A stretch of DNA of 64,000 nucleotides from CAYQVW01 sp964421245 (GCA_964421245.1 CAYQVW010000006.1:21218-85217); one strand, 5' to 3'; numbered from the stretch's first letter, positions 36,106-44,181 are shown. A program made the numbers and translations. Notes: generated by a model not told the origin, from the sequence alone.

Positions 36106-36312
36106 ATGGACCATTTAGATACAATGTGTATAAAGAAAAAAGAACTTTTGTCTACGGTTGATGTTTCAACTCCAGAAGCAAGAGAAAAATTGGATCAGAT
36201 GGGGCACGAGATTGCAAAAAAGAAGAAAATGCATTATGAGGGATATTCGGTATATACTGGACCTCCGCATTCCTTAACCGATGCAATAGCAACCCTGTTT
36301 TTTATTGATTGA
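36106..36312 (+). CDS. Small 68-aa uncharacterised protein
   Basis: Starts MDHLDTMCIKKKELL at ATG 36106, with AAGGAGGG 9-10 nt upstream, a strong Shine-Dalgarno sequence. It is soluble and charged, with EAREKLDQMGHEIAKKKKM in the middle, and ends DAIATLFFID. A hairpin GCCCCTTGGGGC separates it from the EF-G-like gene. I do not recognise it. A longer frame-compatible opening reaching into the upstream gene is not needed. Confidence 0.65.
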   Translation: MDHLDTMCIKKKELLSTVDVSTPEAREKLDQMGHEIAKKKKMHYEGYSVYTGPPHSLTDAIATLFFID

Positions 36313-36416
36313 TTAGTATATCAGAGTATCAGAAGAGCAGAATATTAGATCTGGTACCCTGATATCTTTTTTTCTGATTTTCTTCGGCCTAATACACTAG
36401 TATACTGGTACCCTAA
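36312..36416. repeat. Intergenic palindromic repeat before dapA
   Basis: Contains AGTATATCAGAGTATCAG, ATTAGATCTGGTACCCTGAT and CTAGTATACTGGTACCCTA. The last unit is close to the reverse complement of the unit starting at 31936 (GGGTATCAGTATACCAGTAC). It fills most of the 140-bp gap and directly abuts the dapA promoter. Confidence 0.55.
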
Positions 36417-36418
36417 AA

Positions 36419-36427
36419 TGTTATAAT
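36419..36427 (+). promoter_or_regulatory. Extended -10 of dapA
   Basis: TGT-TATAAT (TATAAT 36422-36427), 25 nt before the ATG, leaving room for a short leader with GAGGAG. Confidence 0.55.
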
Positions 36428-36452
36428 TTTCTAAAAAAGAGGAGATATAAAC

Positions 36453-37334
36453 ATGTTTGGAAAAGTTTTAACTGCAATGGTTACCCCATTTAAAGAGGAC
36501 ATGTCTGTTAATTATGATTTGGCTGCAAAACTGGCTGTCCATTTATCTAAGAATGGTTCTGATGGTATTTTAATTCATGGAACAACTGGTGAATCACCAA
36601 CTTTATCTCACGAAGAAGAATTTGAGCTTTATCGAGTGGTAAAAAAGGCTTTAGACGGGAAGGCAAAATTAATTGCAGGGACTGGATCAAACTCTACCTC
36701 TACTTCTATTAAATCGACCCAAAAAGCAGAAAAAATTGGAGTAGATGGAATAATGATAGTTGTTCCTTATTATAACAAACCTCCTCAAGAGGGGATGTAT
36801 CAGCATTTTAAGGCAGTAGCGGAGAGCACCTCTCTCCCTATCATTATATATAACATTCCGGGCCGCTGCGTAGTTAATATGCAGCCCGAAACTATTGCCC
36901 GTTTAGCCAAGATAAAGAATATTATCGGATTAAAAGATGCCGCCGGTAATCCGGAGCAGACTAAGAAGACCAGAGCGGTTGTTCCGAAAGACTTTATTAT
37001 TTGGAGTGGGGATGATGGGATGACAATTGAATTTATGAAACAGGGTGGGGCGATTGGGGTAATTTCTGTTGCTTCTCATGTAGTTGGTCCACAAATTCAC
37101 CAAATGATTGATGCCTTTGATGCTGGAGAGATTGAAAAAGCCGAAAAGATTAATCAAGAGCTTCAAGAAATTTTTAAGGTGTTGTTTATTACTTCAAACC
37201 CAACACCAGTAAAGGCAGCACTAACGATGCTTGGATGGCCGGTTGGAAAGCCACGCTTGCCTCTTATTGAAGCAACTGATTTGGAAAAAGCTAAGGTAAA
37301 AGCTGTGATGGAAAAACTAAACCTTATTAAATGA
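36453..37334 (+). CDS. dapA: 4-hydroxy-tetrahydrodipicolinate synthase
   Basis: 293 aa, normal length. Condenses pyruvate with aspartate semialdehyde in lysine/diaminopimelate synthesis. GTTGESPTLS, Tyr133 in IIYNIPGR and the Schiff-base Lys161 in IGLKDAAGNP are intact. GAGGAG precedes the ATG. It overlaps queH by 4 bp (ATGA). Confidence 0.96.
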   Translation: MFGKVLTAMVTPFKEDMSVNYDLAAKLAVHLSKNGSDGILIHGTTGESPTLSHEEEFELYRVVKKALDGKAKLIAGTGSNSTSTSIKSTQKAEKIGVDGIMIVVPYYNKPPQEGMYQHFKAVAESTSLPIIIYNIPGRCVVNMQPETIARLAKIKNIIGLKDAAGNPEQTKKTRAVVPKDFIIWSGDDGMTIEFMKQGGAIGVISVASHVVGPQIHQMIDAFDAGEIEKAEKINQELQEIFKVLFITSNPTPVKAALTMLGWPVGKPRLPLIEATDLEKAKVKAVMEKLNLIK

Positions 37335-37879
37335 AGATTTTGATTCATACATGTTGTGGGCCTTGTCTAACTTCTCCTGCAAAGTGGCTTCGCAAAAATG
37401 GATTTGATTTAACTTCTTATTATTATAATCCAAATATTTATCCTGAAGCAGAATTTATTAAACGTTATTTTGTTTTAAAAAAGTATGCAAATGAGAAAAA
37501 GATCCCGCTGGTTTTTGAGTTTGATAAAAAGAAAACAGATTCGGGTGATTGTCGAAATTGTTATGAAACAAGATTGCTAAAAACTGCCGAATATGCTAAA
37601 AATAATGGGTTCCAGTTTTTTTCAACAACTCTCTTGATTAGTCCTTATCAAAATCAAGAGTTGCTTTTGGATACGGGAAAAAGGATAGGGGAGTTGGTTG
37701 GGGTGGAGTTTCTTTCTCATGATTTTAGAAAGCATTATAGGGAAAGCCGAGAAATTTCTAAAGAATTTGGATTGTATCAGCAGAAGTATTGCGGATGTAA
37801 AAAAAGCGAAGCCCTCCGAAGCTCGAAGAGCGAAGGAGGGAGGAGTAGAAAGAGTGACAAAGTTAAAGCGTTTGCTTAA
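37331..37879 (+). CDS. queH: Epoxyqueuosine reductase QueH
   Basis: 182 aa. Last step of tRNA queuosine synthesis by the QueH (DUF208) route. HTCCGPCLTSP at the N-terminus, YYNPNIYPEAEF, GDCRNCYETRL and the YCGCK motif supply the Cys cluster for Fe-S binding. The conserved protein ends about at residue 158. The last 20 or so residues (KKSEALRSSKSEGGRSRKSD) are encoded by a palindromic repeat and are probably not part of the fold. Confidence 0.93.
   Translation: MKILIHTCCGPCLTSPAKWLRKNGFDLTSYYYNPNIYPEAEFIKRYFVLKKYANEKKIPLVFEFDKKKTDSGDCRNCYETRLLKTAEYAKNNGFQFFSTTLLISPYQNQELLLDTGKRIGELVGVEFLSHDFRKHYRESREISKEFGLYQQKYCGCKKSEALRSSKSEGGRSRKSDKVKAFA
37812..37840. repeat. 29-bp palindromic element inside the queH 3' end
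   Basis: Arms CCCTCC (37812-37817) and GGAGGG (37835-37840) enclose a second inverted pair, CTC and GAG. It encodes the atypical QueH tail, and its right arm together with the next bases (GGAGGGAGGAG) supplies the Shine-Dalgarno sequence of the gene starting at 37854. Confidence 0.65.
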
Positions 37880-38471
37880 AAAAAACAAGATCACTTTGAT
37901 TGTTGAGCTTCTGTATAACGATCCCGATTTAGCAGAGCTTGTGCAGCGCTTGGGTGCGGATGCAATATTGCTTGATAGTCTTGATGGTTCAGACCGGGTT
38001 TTGAACAAGCTTTGGATTCCGGCCGGTTTAAATTTAGGGAGTGATACAGAAATTAATATAAGCGAACTTGAGCCATTCGATTTTGTTAATTTTAATATTA
38101 GCCGCTTGGAAGAAATAAAGGATTTCCCAAAAACAAAAATTGTCTCGGTTTCGGACAATTATTCAATTGATAGCTTGATGAACATCGATGATGCGGCCCA
38201 GGCAATAGATGCAACGATAGTCCCTCTGACTCAAGGGGTAAAAAATCTACTGGTTGGTGATCTTCAAAATTATATATCCATTGTTATTTCTGCTAATTTG
38301 CCGGTTGTTATTCCGACCCAGCGCTCTATTAAGCCATCAGAAGTTGCAATTATATCTGATGCTGGAGCAAAAGGGATAATTCTTACAAAAACTGTGCTTG
38401 GAGAATCAGCACGAACATATGAAAAGTCCATTCAGGCCTTTAGGGCAGCGGTTGATGACCTTGGGGCCTAG
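37854..38471 (+). CDS. Uncharacterised TIM-barrel-like protein
   Basis: 205 aa from the GTG at 37854, chosen because strong GGAGG sequences lie just upstream. A longer opening from 37698 would lie inside queH. The protein has regular beta-alpha units: LIVELLYNDPDLAELVQRLG, DAILLDSLDG, FVNFNISRL, KIVSVSDNYS, PVVIPTQRSI and GAKGIILTKTVLG. This repetition of strand plus helix suggests a small (beta/alpha)8 barrel, but no active-site signature is recognised. It overlaps the queH stop by 26 bp. Confidence 0.7.
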   Translation: MTKLKRLLKKNKITLIVELLYNDPDLAELVQRLGADAILLDSLDGSDRVLNKLWIPAGLNLGSDTEINISELEPFDFVNFNISRLEEIKDFPKTKIVSVSDNYSIDSLMNIDDAAQAIDATIVPLTQGVKNLLVGDLQNYISIVISANLPVVIPTQRSIKPSEVAIISDAGAKGIILTKTVLGESARTYEKSIQAFRAAVDDLGA

Positions 38472-38472
38472 G

Positions 38473-38503
38473 AAATCCAAATGACAAAATCCAAAATCCA
38501 AAT
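38473..38503. repeat. AAATCCAAA-type direct repeat at the start of a gene
   Basis: Three near-repeats of AAATCCAAA span the start codon of the next gene. This short unit type is common between genes in several uncultured phyla. Here it encodes the first residues (MTKSKIQI) of the signal peptide. Confidence 0.45.
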
Positions 38504-39242
38504 CATTGTCATATTTATAGTACTATTTTTTGCATTTCCTGCACTGGCGGATTCTTTTTCTTTTGTGGCCTTTGGAGATAATCGAGACGGAGATGAAATT
38601 TACAAGCTCCTATTGGATAAGATTAATAAAGAGGAAAATGTTGTCTTTGGTATTAATACTGGAGATTTTGTTTCTCGCGGACGCGAATCAGAATACAAAA
38701 ATTACCTAAAGTTATTAGATCGATATGCCAATTTTAAAATATACCATGTTCCAGGAAATCATGATTTGGTTGGTGGCGGTTGGCGTAGGTTTAATAAGTA
38801 CTTTGGTCCTTTTTACTATTCTTTTGATTATAAAAATGCCCACTTTATTATATTAAACAATGCTTTTAAAGTGAGTTTTAGTGAAAAACAGATTGAATGG
38901 TTGAAGCGAGATCTGGCTCAAACTAAGAAGCCACATAAGTTTGTTTTTTTTCATAAACCGGTCTTTGATGCCAGTGGACTGCATGAAAACTATATAATGG
39001 ATAGCCGCAGAATGGCTGAACGGTTACAGATTATCTTTAAGCGATATCAGGTTGATTATGTTGTATGTGGTCATATCCATGGATTTGCCCGTGCAACTCG
39101 TGGTAAGACCACTTATATTATCACTGGCGGAGCGGGGGCTCCTCTTTATCTTCCTCCGATGCTTGGCGGGTTTTATCATTACGTCCGCTTTGATATTGAT
39201 GGAGAGAAAATTTCAACTTCGGTTGTACGCCTATATGATTAA
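38481..39242 (+). CDS. Secreted calcineurin-like metallophosphoesterase
   Basis: 253 aa with an N-terminal signal peptide ending near ALA-DS (residue 22-23). The five metal-binding motifs are in order: FGDNRDGD, NTGDFVSRG, PGNHDLVGG, FFHKPVFD and CGHIHGFAR. It is likely exported and acts on phosphoesters outside the cytoplasm; the substrate is unknown. No Shine-Dalgarno sequence is visible, and its first codons coincide with an AAATCCAAA repeat. The last 4 bp run into another repeat. Confidence 0.9.
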   Translation: MTKSKIQIIVIFIVLFFAFPALADSFSFVAFGDNRDGDEIYKLLLDKINKEENVVFGINTGDFVSRGRESEYKNYLKLLDRYANFKIYHVPGNHDLVGGGWRRFNKYFGPFYYSFDYKNAHFIILNNAFKVSFSEKQIEWLKRDLAQTKKPHKFVFFHKPVFDASGLHENYIMDSRRMAERLQIIFKRYQVDYVVCGHIHGFARATRGKTTYIITGGAGAPLYLPPMLGGFYHYVRFDIDGEKISTSVVRLYD

Positions 39243-39357
39243 ATCCGAAGCACGAAATTCTAAATCCGAAATAATTTCAAAATTTAAATATTAAATTATT
39301 AAATTTTATATATTAATTATTGTTTCGTATTTCGATATTCGTATTTAGTATTTGTGG
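39243..39357. repeat. Inverted ATCCGAA/TTCGTAT intergenic element
   Basis: The left part reads AATCCGAAGCACGAAATTCT, and the right part TTTCGTATTTCGATATTCGT is roughly its inverted counterpart, around an AT-only centre. The element fills the 130-bp gap. Its right end leads directly into the TGG-TAAAAT of the next promoter. A related unit lies in frame inside dnaX (42408-42455). Confidence 0.6.
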
Positions 39358-39363
39358 TAAAAT
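39355..39363 (+). promoter_or_regulatory. Extended -10 of the PHP-domain gene
   Basis: TGG-TAAAAT (TAAAAT 39358-39363), with 9 nt to the ATG and no Shine-Dalgarno sequence. It is contributed by, or directly joined to, the repeat at 39243-39357. Confidence 0.45.
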
Positions 39364-39372
39364 GAATATATA

Positions 39373-40194
39373 ATGACTGCAGATTTACATATTCACAGCT
39401 CATATTCTGATGGAACAGAGACCATAGAAGAAATAATCGCTCATGCCAAAGAGGGAAAATTAAAGACTATCTCTATTACGGATCATGATACGGTTGAGGG
39501 GCTTTCTTTGGCTCTTTCGCTTGGTAAAAAAAATGGTGTTGAGGTAATCCCCGGAATTGAATTCTCCACAGAAGTAAAAAAAATAGAGGTTCATATTTTG
39601 GCGTACTTTGTAGATTACACTAACCCCGAGTTGTTGGAGATGCTTAGTCGGGTTCAAAAAGATAGAAAGAATAGGATTAAAAAGATTTGCGACAAATTAA
39701 AAAATGTTGGGATATTGCTAGATCCAAAGAAGGTTCTTGCTTTAGCAAATAATGATTCTCCCGGTAGACCTCATGTGGCCAGAGCAATGGTTATTGATGG
39801 AATAGTTTCTAGTTTTAATGAGGCTTTTAACCGTTATCTTGATTTTCGTGGACCGGCTTATGTTCCGCACTTTAAACTAGATCCTTCGAAAACTATTAAA
39901 TTGATAAAAAGAGTTGGTGGGGTCGCGGTTTTTGCTCATCCTGGAGTTTCAAATTGTGACGAGTTAATTGAAAACTTTGTGGAAGCTGGGCTTTCTGGAA
40001 TAGAGGCTTATTATCCTTCCTATTCTGAGAACACCATAAATAAATATTTAGAAACAGTAAAGAAATTTAATTTAGTGGCAACCGGTGGTTCTGATTATCA
40101 TGGATTAAGTTTTGGGCGCGGGATGAAATTAGGAGATTTTTCTATCGATGATAGCTTAGTGGAGAAATTAAAGGCAAGGGCGAAGGGGCAATGA
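39373..40194 (+). CDS. PHP-domain phosphoesterase (TrpH/RNase AM-like)
   Basis: 273 aa. Metal motifs of the PHP fold: ADLHIHSSYSDGT, SITDHDTVEG, PGIEFSTE, RPHVARAM, VFAHPG and GGSDYHG. The closest characterised members are YciV/TrpH-type enzymes that remove 5' nucleotides from RNA or hydrolyse 3',5'-bisphosphonucleotides; which applies here cannot be told. It overlaps alr by 4 bp. Confidence 0.92.
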   Translation: MTADLHIHSSYSDGTETIEEIIAHAKEGKLKTISITDHDTVEGLSLALSLGKKNGVEVIPGIEFSTEVKKIEVHILAYFVDYTNPELLEMLSRVQKDRKNRIKKICDKLKNVGILLDPKKVLALANNDSPGRPHVARAMVIDGIVSSFNEAFNRYLDFRGPAYVPHFKLDPSKTIKLIKRVGGVAVFAHPGVSNCDELIENFVEAGLSGIEAYYPSYSENTINKYLETVKKFNLVATGGSDYHGLSFGRGMKLGDFSIDDSLVEKLKARAKGQ

Positions 40195-41306
40195 ATACGT
40201 ACGCAGAAATTGATTTATCAGCAATAAAACATAATATTAAACAGATAAAAAATATTATTCCTCAAACTACCAAGTTTATGGCAGTAGTTAAGGCCAATGC
40301 TTATGGGCATGGTGCAATCGCGGTATCGCGTGCTGCGATTGCTGCTGGGGCTGATTATCTAGCGGTTGCAAACTTGGACGAAGCGCTTGAGCTTAGAGAG
40401 GCTGGGGTTTTATCCCCAATTCTTATATTAACCGAATCTCCAACGTCAGTTATGGACGAGGTTTTACAATATGATTTAACCCAGACTGTTTATTCTTACT
40501 CCGAGGCTATGATTCTATCGAACGAAGGTAAAAAGAGGAATAAGATTGGAAAGATTCATATCAAGGTGGATACGGGGATGGGAAGGGTTGGGGTTTCGCC
40601 GTCAGAAGCAGTTGCCCTTATTACAAAAATAAAATCTTTGCCCAATTTAAAGATTGAAGGTGTTTTTACACATTTTGCTAGAGCAGAAGAGCATGCCGAT
40701 CAATTCACAAAAGAGCAATTTGATAAATTTACCAAAGTTCTTTCTGGTTTAGGAGATATTAAATATAAACATGCGGCTAATTCTGCTGCAACCCTGCTTC
40801 ACCCAGATACTCATCTGGATATGGTAAGGGTAGGCCTTATGATGTATGGTCTTTTGCCAGGTCTAAAAGAAGGGACATGCCATGGCATGTCTATACAACA
40901 AAAAGTTGATTTAAAACCGGCCTTAAGATTTAAGACCAGAGTGGTTTATCTTAAGAAGGTTGATTCTGGAACGCCCTTATCTTATGGTGGAGATTACACA
41001 ACAGACAAAGAGACTCAGATTGTAACTCTTCCGGTTGGTTATGCCGATGGCTACTCTCGTCGTCTTTCCAATAAGGGTTATGTTTTGATTCATGGTAAAC
41101 GCTACAGGGTTTCTGGTCGAGTTTCTATGGATATGGTTTTGGTTGATGTTGGATCTGATAAAATCCATGTTGGGGATGAAGTCATTCTAATTGGTGAACA
41201 ACAAGGTCAAATAATTTCCGCGGACGAAATTGCAAAACTTGATGATACTATTAGTTATGAGATAGTATGTGGAATCGGAAAACGTGTTCCAAGGGTTTAT
41301 AAATAA
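40191..41306 (+). CDS. alr: Alanine racemase
   Basis: 371 aa, normal length. PLP enzyme supplying D-alanine for peptidoglycan, with ddl at 53.9 kb. PLP lysine K34 is in AVVKANAYGHG, the catalytic Tyr lies in PLSYGGDYTT, and GRVSMDMVLVDVG is present near the C-terminus. The stop and the dnaX start overlap by one base. Confidence 0.97.
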   Translation: MNTYAEIDLSAIKHNIKQIKNIIPQTTKFMAVVKANAYGHGAIAVSRAAIAAGADYLAVANLDEALELREAGVLSPILILTESPTSVMDEVLQYDLTQTVYSYSEAMILSNEGKKRNKIGKIHIKVDTGMGRVGVSPSEAVALITKIKSLPNLKIEGVFTHFARAEEHADQFTKEQFDKFTKVLSGLGDIKYKHAANSAATLLHPDTHLDMVRVGLMMYGLLPGLKEGTCHGMSIQQKVDLKPALRFKTRVVYLKKVDSGTPLSYGGDYTTDKETQIVTLPVGYADGYSRRLSNKGYVLIHGKRYRVSGRVSMDMVLVDVGSDKIHVGDEVILIGEQQGQIISADEIAKLDDTISYEIVCGIGKRVPRVYK

Positions 41307-42769
41307 TGAATTATATTTCTTTATATAGAAAATGGCGCTCGCAGGATTTTGATGAGATTGTTGGACAAGCTCACATTGTCCAAACCCTAAAAAATGCCAT
41401 CAAATTAAAACGTTTGGCTCACGCCTATCTTTTTACCGGACCTCGAGGTACCGGAAAAACATCCCTTGCTCGAATTTTGGCTAAAGCACTTAATTGTAAA
41501 GAGGGAATGTCTCCTACTCCTTGTAAAAAATGCGACAGCTGTGAAAAAGTAAAGGAAGGAACAGCAATTGATGTGATTGAAATAGATGCTGCGTCAAATC
41601 GTGGAATTGATCAAATTAGAGATCTTCGTGAGCGTATTCGTTACATGCCAGTTGAGGGGGTATACAAGGTTTATATCATTGACGAAGTTCATATGTTAAC
41701 CCAAGAAGCCTTTAATGCTCTTTTGAAAACATTAGAAGAGCCCCCAGAGCATGTGATTTTTGTTTTGGCAACAACTGAGCCCAATCGGGTTCCGGTTACA
41801 ATCTCTTCTCGTTGTCAGCGCCTAGACTTTCAAAGAATTTCTTTGGCCGAAATTAAAGATCATTTGAAGAAGATAGCGAAATCAGAAAAAGTTAAGGTGG
41901 ATGATAAGGCCTTTGATTTAATTGCTCGATCCGGTGAGGGATCAATGCGAGATTCTGTTTCCTTACTTGATCAGCTGATCTCTTTTGCAGGAGATAAAAT
42001 TGATTCTAATAACGTTGCAATGTTGCTTGGTGGAATAGGAGAGGAATCTCTTTTTAAAATCAGCCAGGCAATCTCAAGCAATAATATGCAAGGAGTTGTT
42101 TCTTCTTTGCGAGAAGTGATTGATGCGGGACGCTCTGCTTCTCAAATTATTAAGGATTTAATTGTTTTTTATCGTAATCTTTTATTGACCAGTCTTTCCG
42201 CTTCAGAGTCCCTGGAGCTAAGCCAAGATTATTTAGAAAGGTTAAAGCTTGAAGCCAAAAGCTATGATGTTAACAGAATTAAAGATATCTTGAAAGCACT
42301 TTCAAAAGCAGAATTGGATATGAAGTGGCACTCTCAAGCTAGGATACTCTTGGAAGTTGCGCTGTTGGAATTGCTTGAAGATGGAAGTTCGGTTAGGGTT
42401 ACGATGCCGGTATCGATATCGGAAGTTCGAAATTCGGCCGAAATACGGGATACCGACCAACGATTGACGAAAATAAAGAAGCACTGGAACGAAATATTGG
42501 ATTTTGTTAAGAGAAAAAGTCTTTTTGGATACGTGTCGCTTCACGAGGGGAAGCCGATTGGAATCAATGATAAAAACAAATTGGTCATTAATTTTAAGAA
42601 GGGTTTCGGTTTTCATAAAGAGCGTTTAGAAGAAAATAGCAATAAGGGTGTTGTAGAAGAGGCAATTTTAGATATAATTAAGGAAGAGATCGGCATTGTT
42701 TGTCAGGTGGGGACCGTAGGGCAAAACAATGTTCTGCCCGTACATGAAGTAGAAAAGGTTTTTGAGTAG
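41306..42769 (+). CDS. dnaX: DNA polymerase III subunit tau/gamma
   Basis: 487 aa. Clamp-loader ATPase. YRKWRSQDFDEIVGQ opens the AAA+ domain. Walker A is GPRGTGKTS (K51), the zinc motif CKEGMSPTPCKKCDSC follows, then YIIDEVHML and the sensor region ATTEPNRVPVTI. Beyond domain III (about residue 365) the linker includes SISEVRNSAEIRD, encoded by a palindromic repeat. The last 20 residues and the TAG stop are also repeat-derived. No slippery A-run for gamma production was noticed. Confidence 0.95.
   Translation: MNYISLYRKWRSQDFDEIVGQAHIVQTLKNAIKLKRLAHAYLFTGPRGTGKTSLARILAKALNCKEGMSPTPCKKCDSCEKVKEGTAIDVIEIDAASNRGIDQIRDLRERIRYMPVEGVYKVYIIDEVHMLTQEAFNALLKTLEEPPEHVIFVLATTEPNRVPVTISSRCQRLDFQRISLAEIKDHLKKIAKSEKVKVDDKAFDLIARSGEGSMRDSVSLLDQLISFAGDKIDSNNVAMLLGGIGEESLFKISQAISSNNMQGVVSSLREVIDAGRSASQIIKDLIVFYRNLLLTSLSASESLELSQDYLERLKLEAKSYDVNRIKDILKALSKAELDMKWHSQARILLEVALLELLEDGSSVRVTMPVSISEVRNSAEIRDTDQRLTKIKKHWNEILDFVKRKSLFGYVSLHEGKPIGINDKNKLVINFKKGFGFHKERLEENSNKGVVEEAILDIIKEEIGIVCQVGTVGQNNVLPVHEVEKVFE
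42408..42455. repeat. Palindromic repeat in frame within dnaX
   Basis: Outer arms CGGTATC (42408-42414) and GATACCG (42449-42455) enclose TCGGAAGTTCGAAATTCGG, the same unit type as the intergenic element at 39243. It adds about 16 codons to the linker between the AAA+ part and the C-terminal region, without breaking the frame. Confidence 0.55.
42716..42743. repeat. Family A-like palindrome in frame near the dnaX 3' end
   Basis: GTAGGG ... CCCGTAC flanks, as in the family A copies, with a different core: GGGCAAAACA then TGTTCTGCCC, one mismatched pair. It encodes VGQNNVLPVH. Confidence 0.6.
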
Positions 42770-42794
42770 GGGACAGCTCGCGAGCTGTCCGTAC
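42767..42794. repeat. Perfect 20-bp palindrome (family A) supplying the dnaX stop
   Basis: GGACAGCTCGCGAGCTGTCC at 42771-42790, preceded by TAGG, in which TAG (42767-42769) is the dnaX stop codon, and followed by GTAC. Confidence 0.75.
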
Positions 42795-42818
42795 AGGAAA
42801 TAAAAAGGAGGATATAAA

Positions 42819-43118
42819 ATGGTATTTGGACAAATGGGGGATATGGTAAAACAGGCTCGTGAGATGCAGGCTAGGTTGAAAAAGATTAAGATGGAATTAA
42901 AGCATGCAAAGTATGAATCAGAGGCGCATGGAGTTAAGGTAATAGTTGATGGAGAGATGGATATAAAAGAATTAATTATTGCTCCAACCGTTGCACCGAA
43001 TCAAATTCCAAAATTAGTAAAAGAGGTTACCAATAAGGCCTTAAAGCTATCAAAAGATGATGCAGCAAAGAAATTAAAACAAGCAGCTGGTGGACTTAAT
43101 GTGCCTGGCTTGACTTAA
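42819..43118 (+). CDS. ybaB: Nucleoid-associated protein YbaB/EbfC
   Basis: 99 aa, normal length. DNA-binding dimer usually encoded between dnaX and recR. GDMVKQAREMQARLKKIKMEL and the GLNVPGLT end are family-typical. AAGGAGG precedes the ATG. Here a gene on the opposite strand separates it from recR. Confidence 0.93.
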   Translation: MVFGQMGDMVKQAREMQARLKKIKMELKHAKYESEAHGVKVIVDGEMDIKELIIAPTVAPNQIPKLVKEVTNKALKLSKDDAAKKLKQAAGGLNVPGLT

Positions 43119-44122
43119 TCTTTTGCTGGTTGAAAGGATTTCCAAAATCTTATCCACTGTAGTCTGTGAGCAGAGTGGTGTTTGATTTTTATTTCTGTTG
43201 TTGTCCAGTTGTCATAAGTTGTTGAGAAGTATTCTAGATATAAATTAATCCACTTGTTTACATCAGCTTTGCTTTGAAGTGAGCCAATTATTTAGTCAAG
43301 AGAGGTGAGTGTTCTAAGATATGCGATGGTGGGATCCAAATATCCTGGTAGTTGCACCCGAGTGTTTAAAATAAAAGCAGCAGTAGTAACACGCACTACA
43401 AGATCTTCTCTTGTTGTTTTGTCTGTTACCTGTTCCAAATAGTCTGTTGTCAATGCCCTGACCACTGCTTCGGCGTAATCATGAGTGTGGGCTAGTGCCT
43501 CTACGCCGTATATATCTATAAAAGATGAGAAATAGGTAAATAACTCATCAACCAGATCTTGTTCTATGTCCTTTGATCGGTGGCCATGTATATTGCGATA
43601 ATAATTATGTCTCTGTTCGTGTCTTACTGTAAGAAGTGCTTGCTTTTCCCCTTCTTTTGCATTTGCTAAGGTAGTTTCGCTAACAATGGGAAGTCCACGA
43701 TAATTAAAGGCACAACCAGTTGGCATGCCAAGACATCCAGCTACTAGTTTAATTTTTTCTGGAGGAAGAAAGGCAACTTCCAGCTCTGAATTAAATGATG
43801 GAAAAAAATGATCAATATTGTGCCCACCAATTATTATACTGAGAAGAACATCCAGAGATCCTCTAGCTTGTATGCCAAACATGGTGTTAGCTTCTTTTAA
43901 TAATATTGAATTATCCGAAAAGGCCGGTTTTGATAGTAAGTCTATTAATTTTCTATTTAATGCATCATGAACTTTGCAGGCTTCACTGTAAGCAAGTGAT
44001 TCTTTCTCAATAGGAAATAAGCTTTGATCCCTTGCTTCTATTAAGGTTTTTGGATGAGAAGCTTGAGGAATAATTTCTTTTGAAATTTTTCTAAGCTCAC
44101 GAAAAACTGCTTTTATTTTCAT
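43115..44122 (-). pseudogene. HExxH protein gene interrupted by an in-frame TAA
   Basis: The frame from the ATG at 44122 runs 276 codons, stops at TAA (43294-43292), then stays open in the same frame for 58 more protein-like codons to a TAA at 43117-43115, which overlaps the ybaB stop. A full product would be about 335 aa. The first part has H168-E169-x-x-H172 in VRHEQRHNYY and a following acidic E193 in DLVDELFTYF, as in gluzincin metallopeptidases. The family is not recognised. A shorter but functional 276-aa protein ending at LTSLD remains possible. It is inserted head-to-head against recR and tail-to-tail against ybaB. Confidence 0.6.
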
Positions 44123-44142
44123 GGTATCTAATTTCCTCCACG

Positions 44143-44151
44143 TGCTATAAT
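44143..44151 (+). promoter_or_regulatory. Extended -10 of recR
   Basis: TGC-TATAAT (TATAAT 44146-44151), 30 nt before the ATG at 44182. Here the leader holds a Shine-Dalgarno sequence (AAAGGAAA). Confidence 0.55.
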
Positions 44152-44181
44152 ACTATATCGTTAAATTTGAAAGGAAATTCC

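Noticed and set aside
37698..37853. 52-codon upstream extension of the TIM-barrel-like gene
   Set aside because: Falls inside the certain queH coding sequence in another frame; the GTG at 37854 has a strong Shine-Dalgarno sequence.
42767..42794. Family A palindrome as a rho-independent terminator after dnaX
   Set aside because: No T-run follows the stem, and ybaB begins 25 bp later, as expected for co-transcription.
43119..43291. Possible small RNA or plain intergenic spacer after ybaB
   Set aside because: The minus strand is open in the frame of the upstream HExxH gene for 58 codons, which explains the region better.
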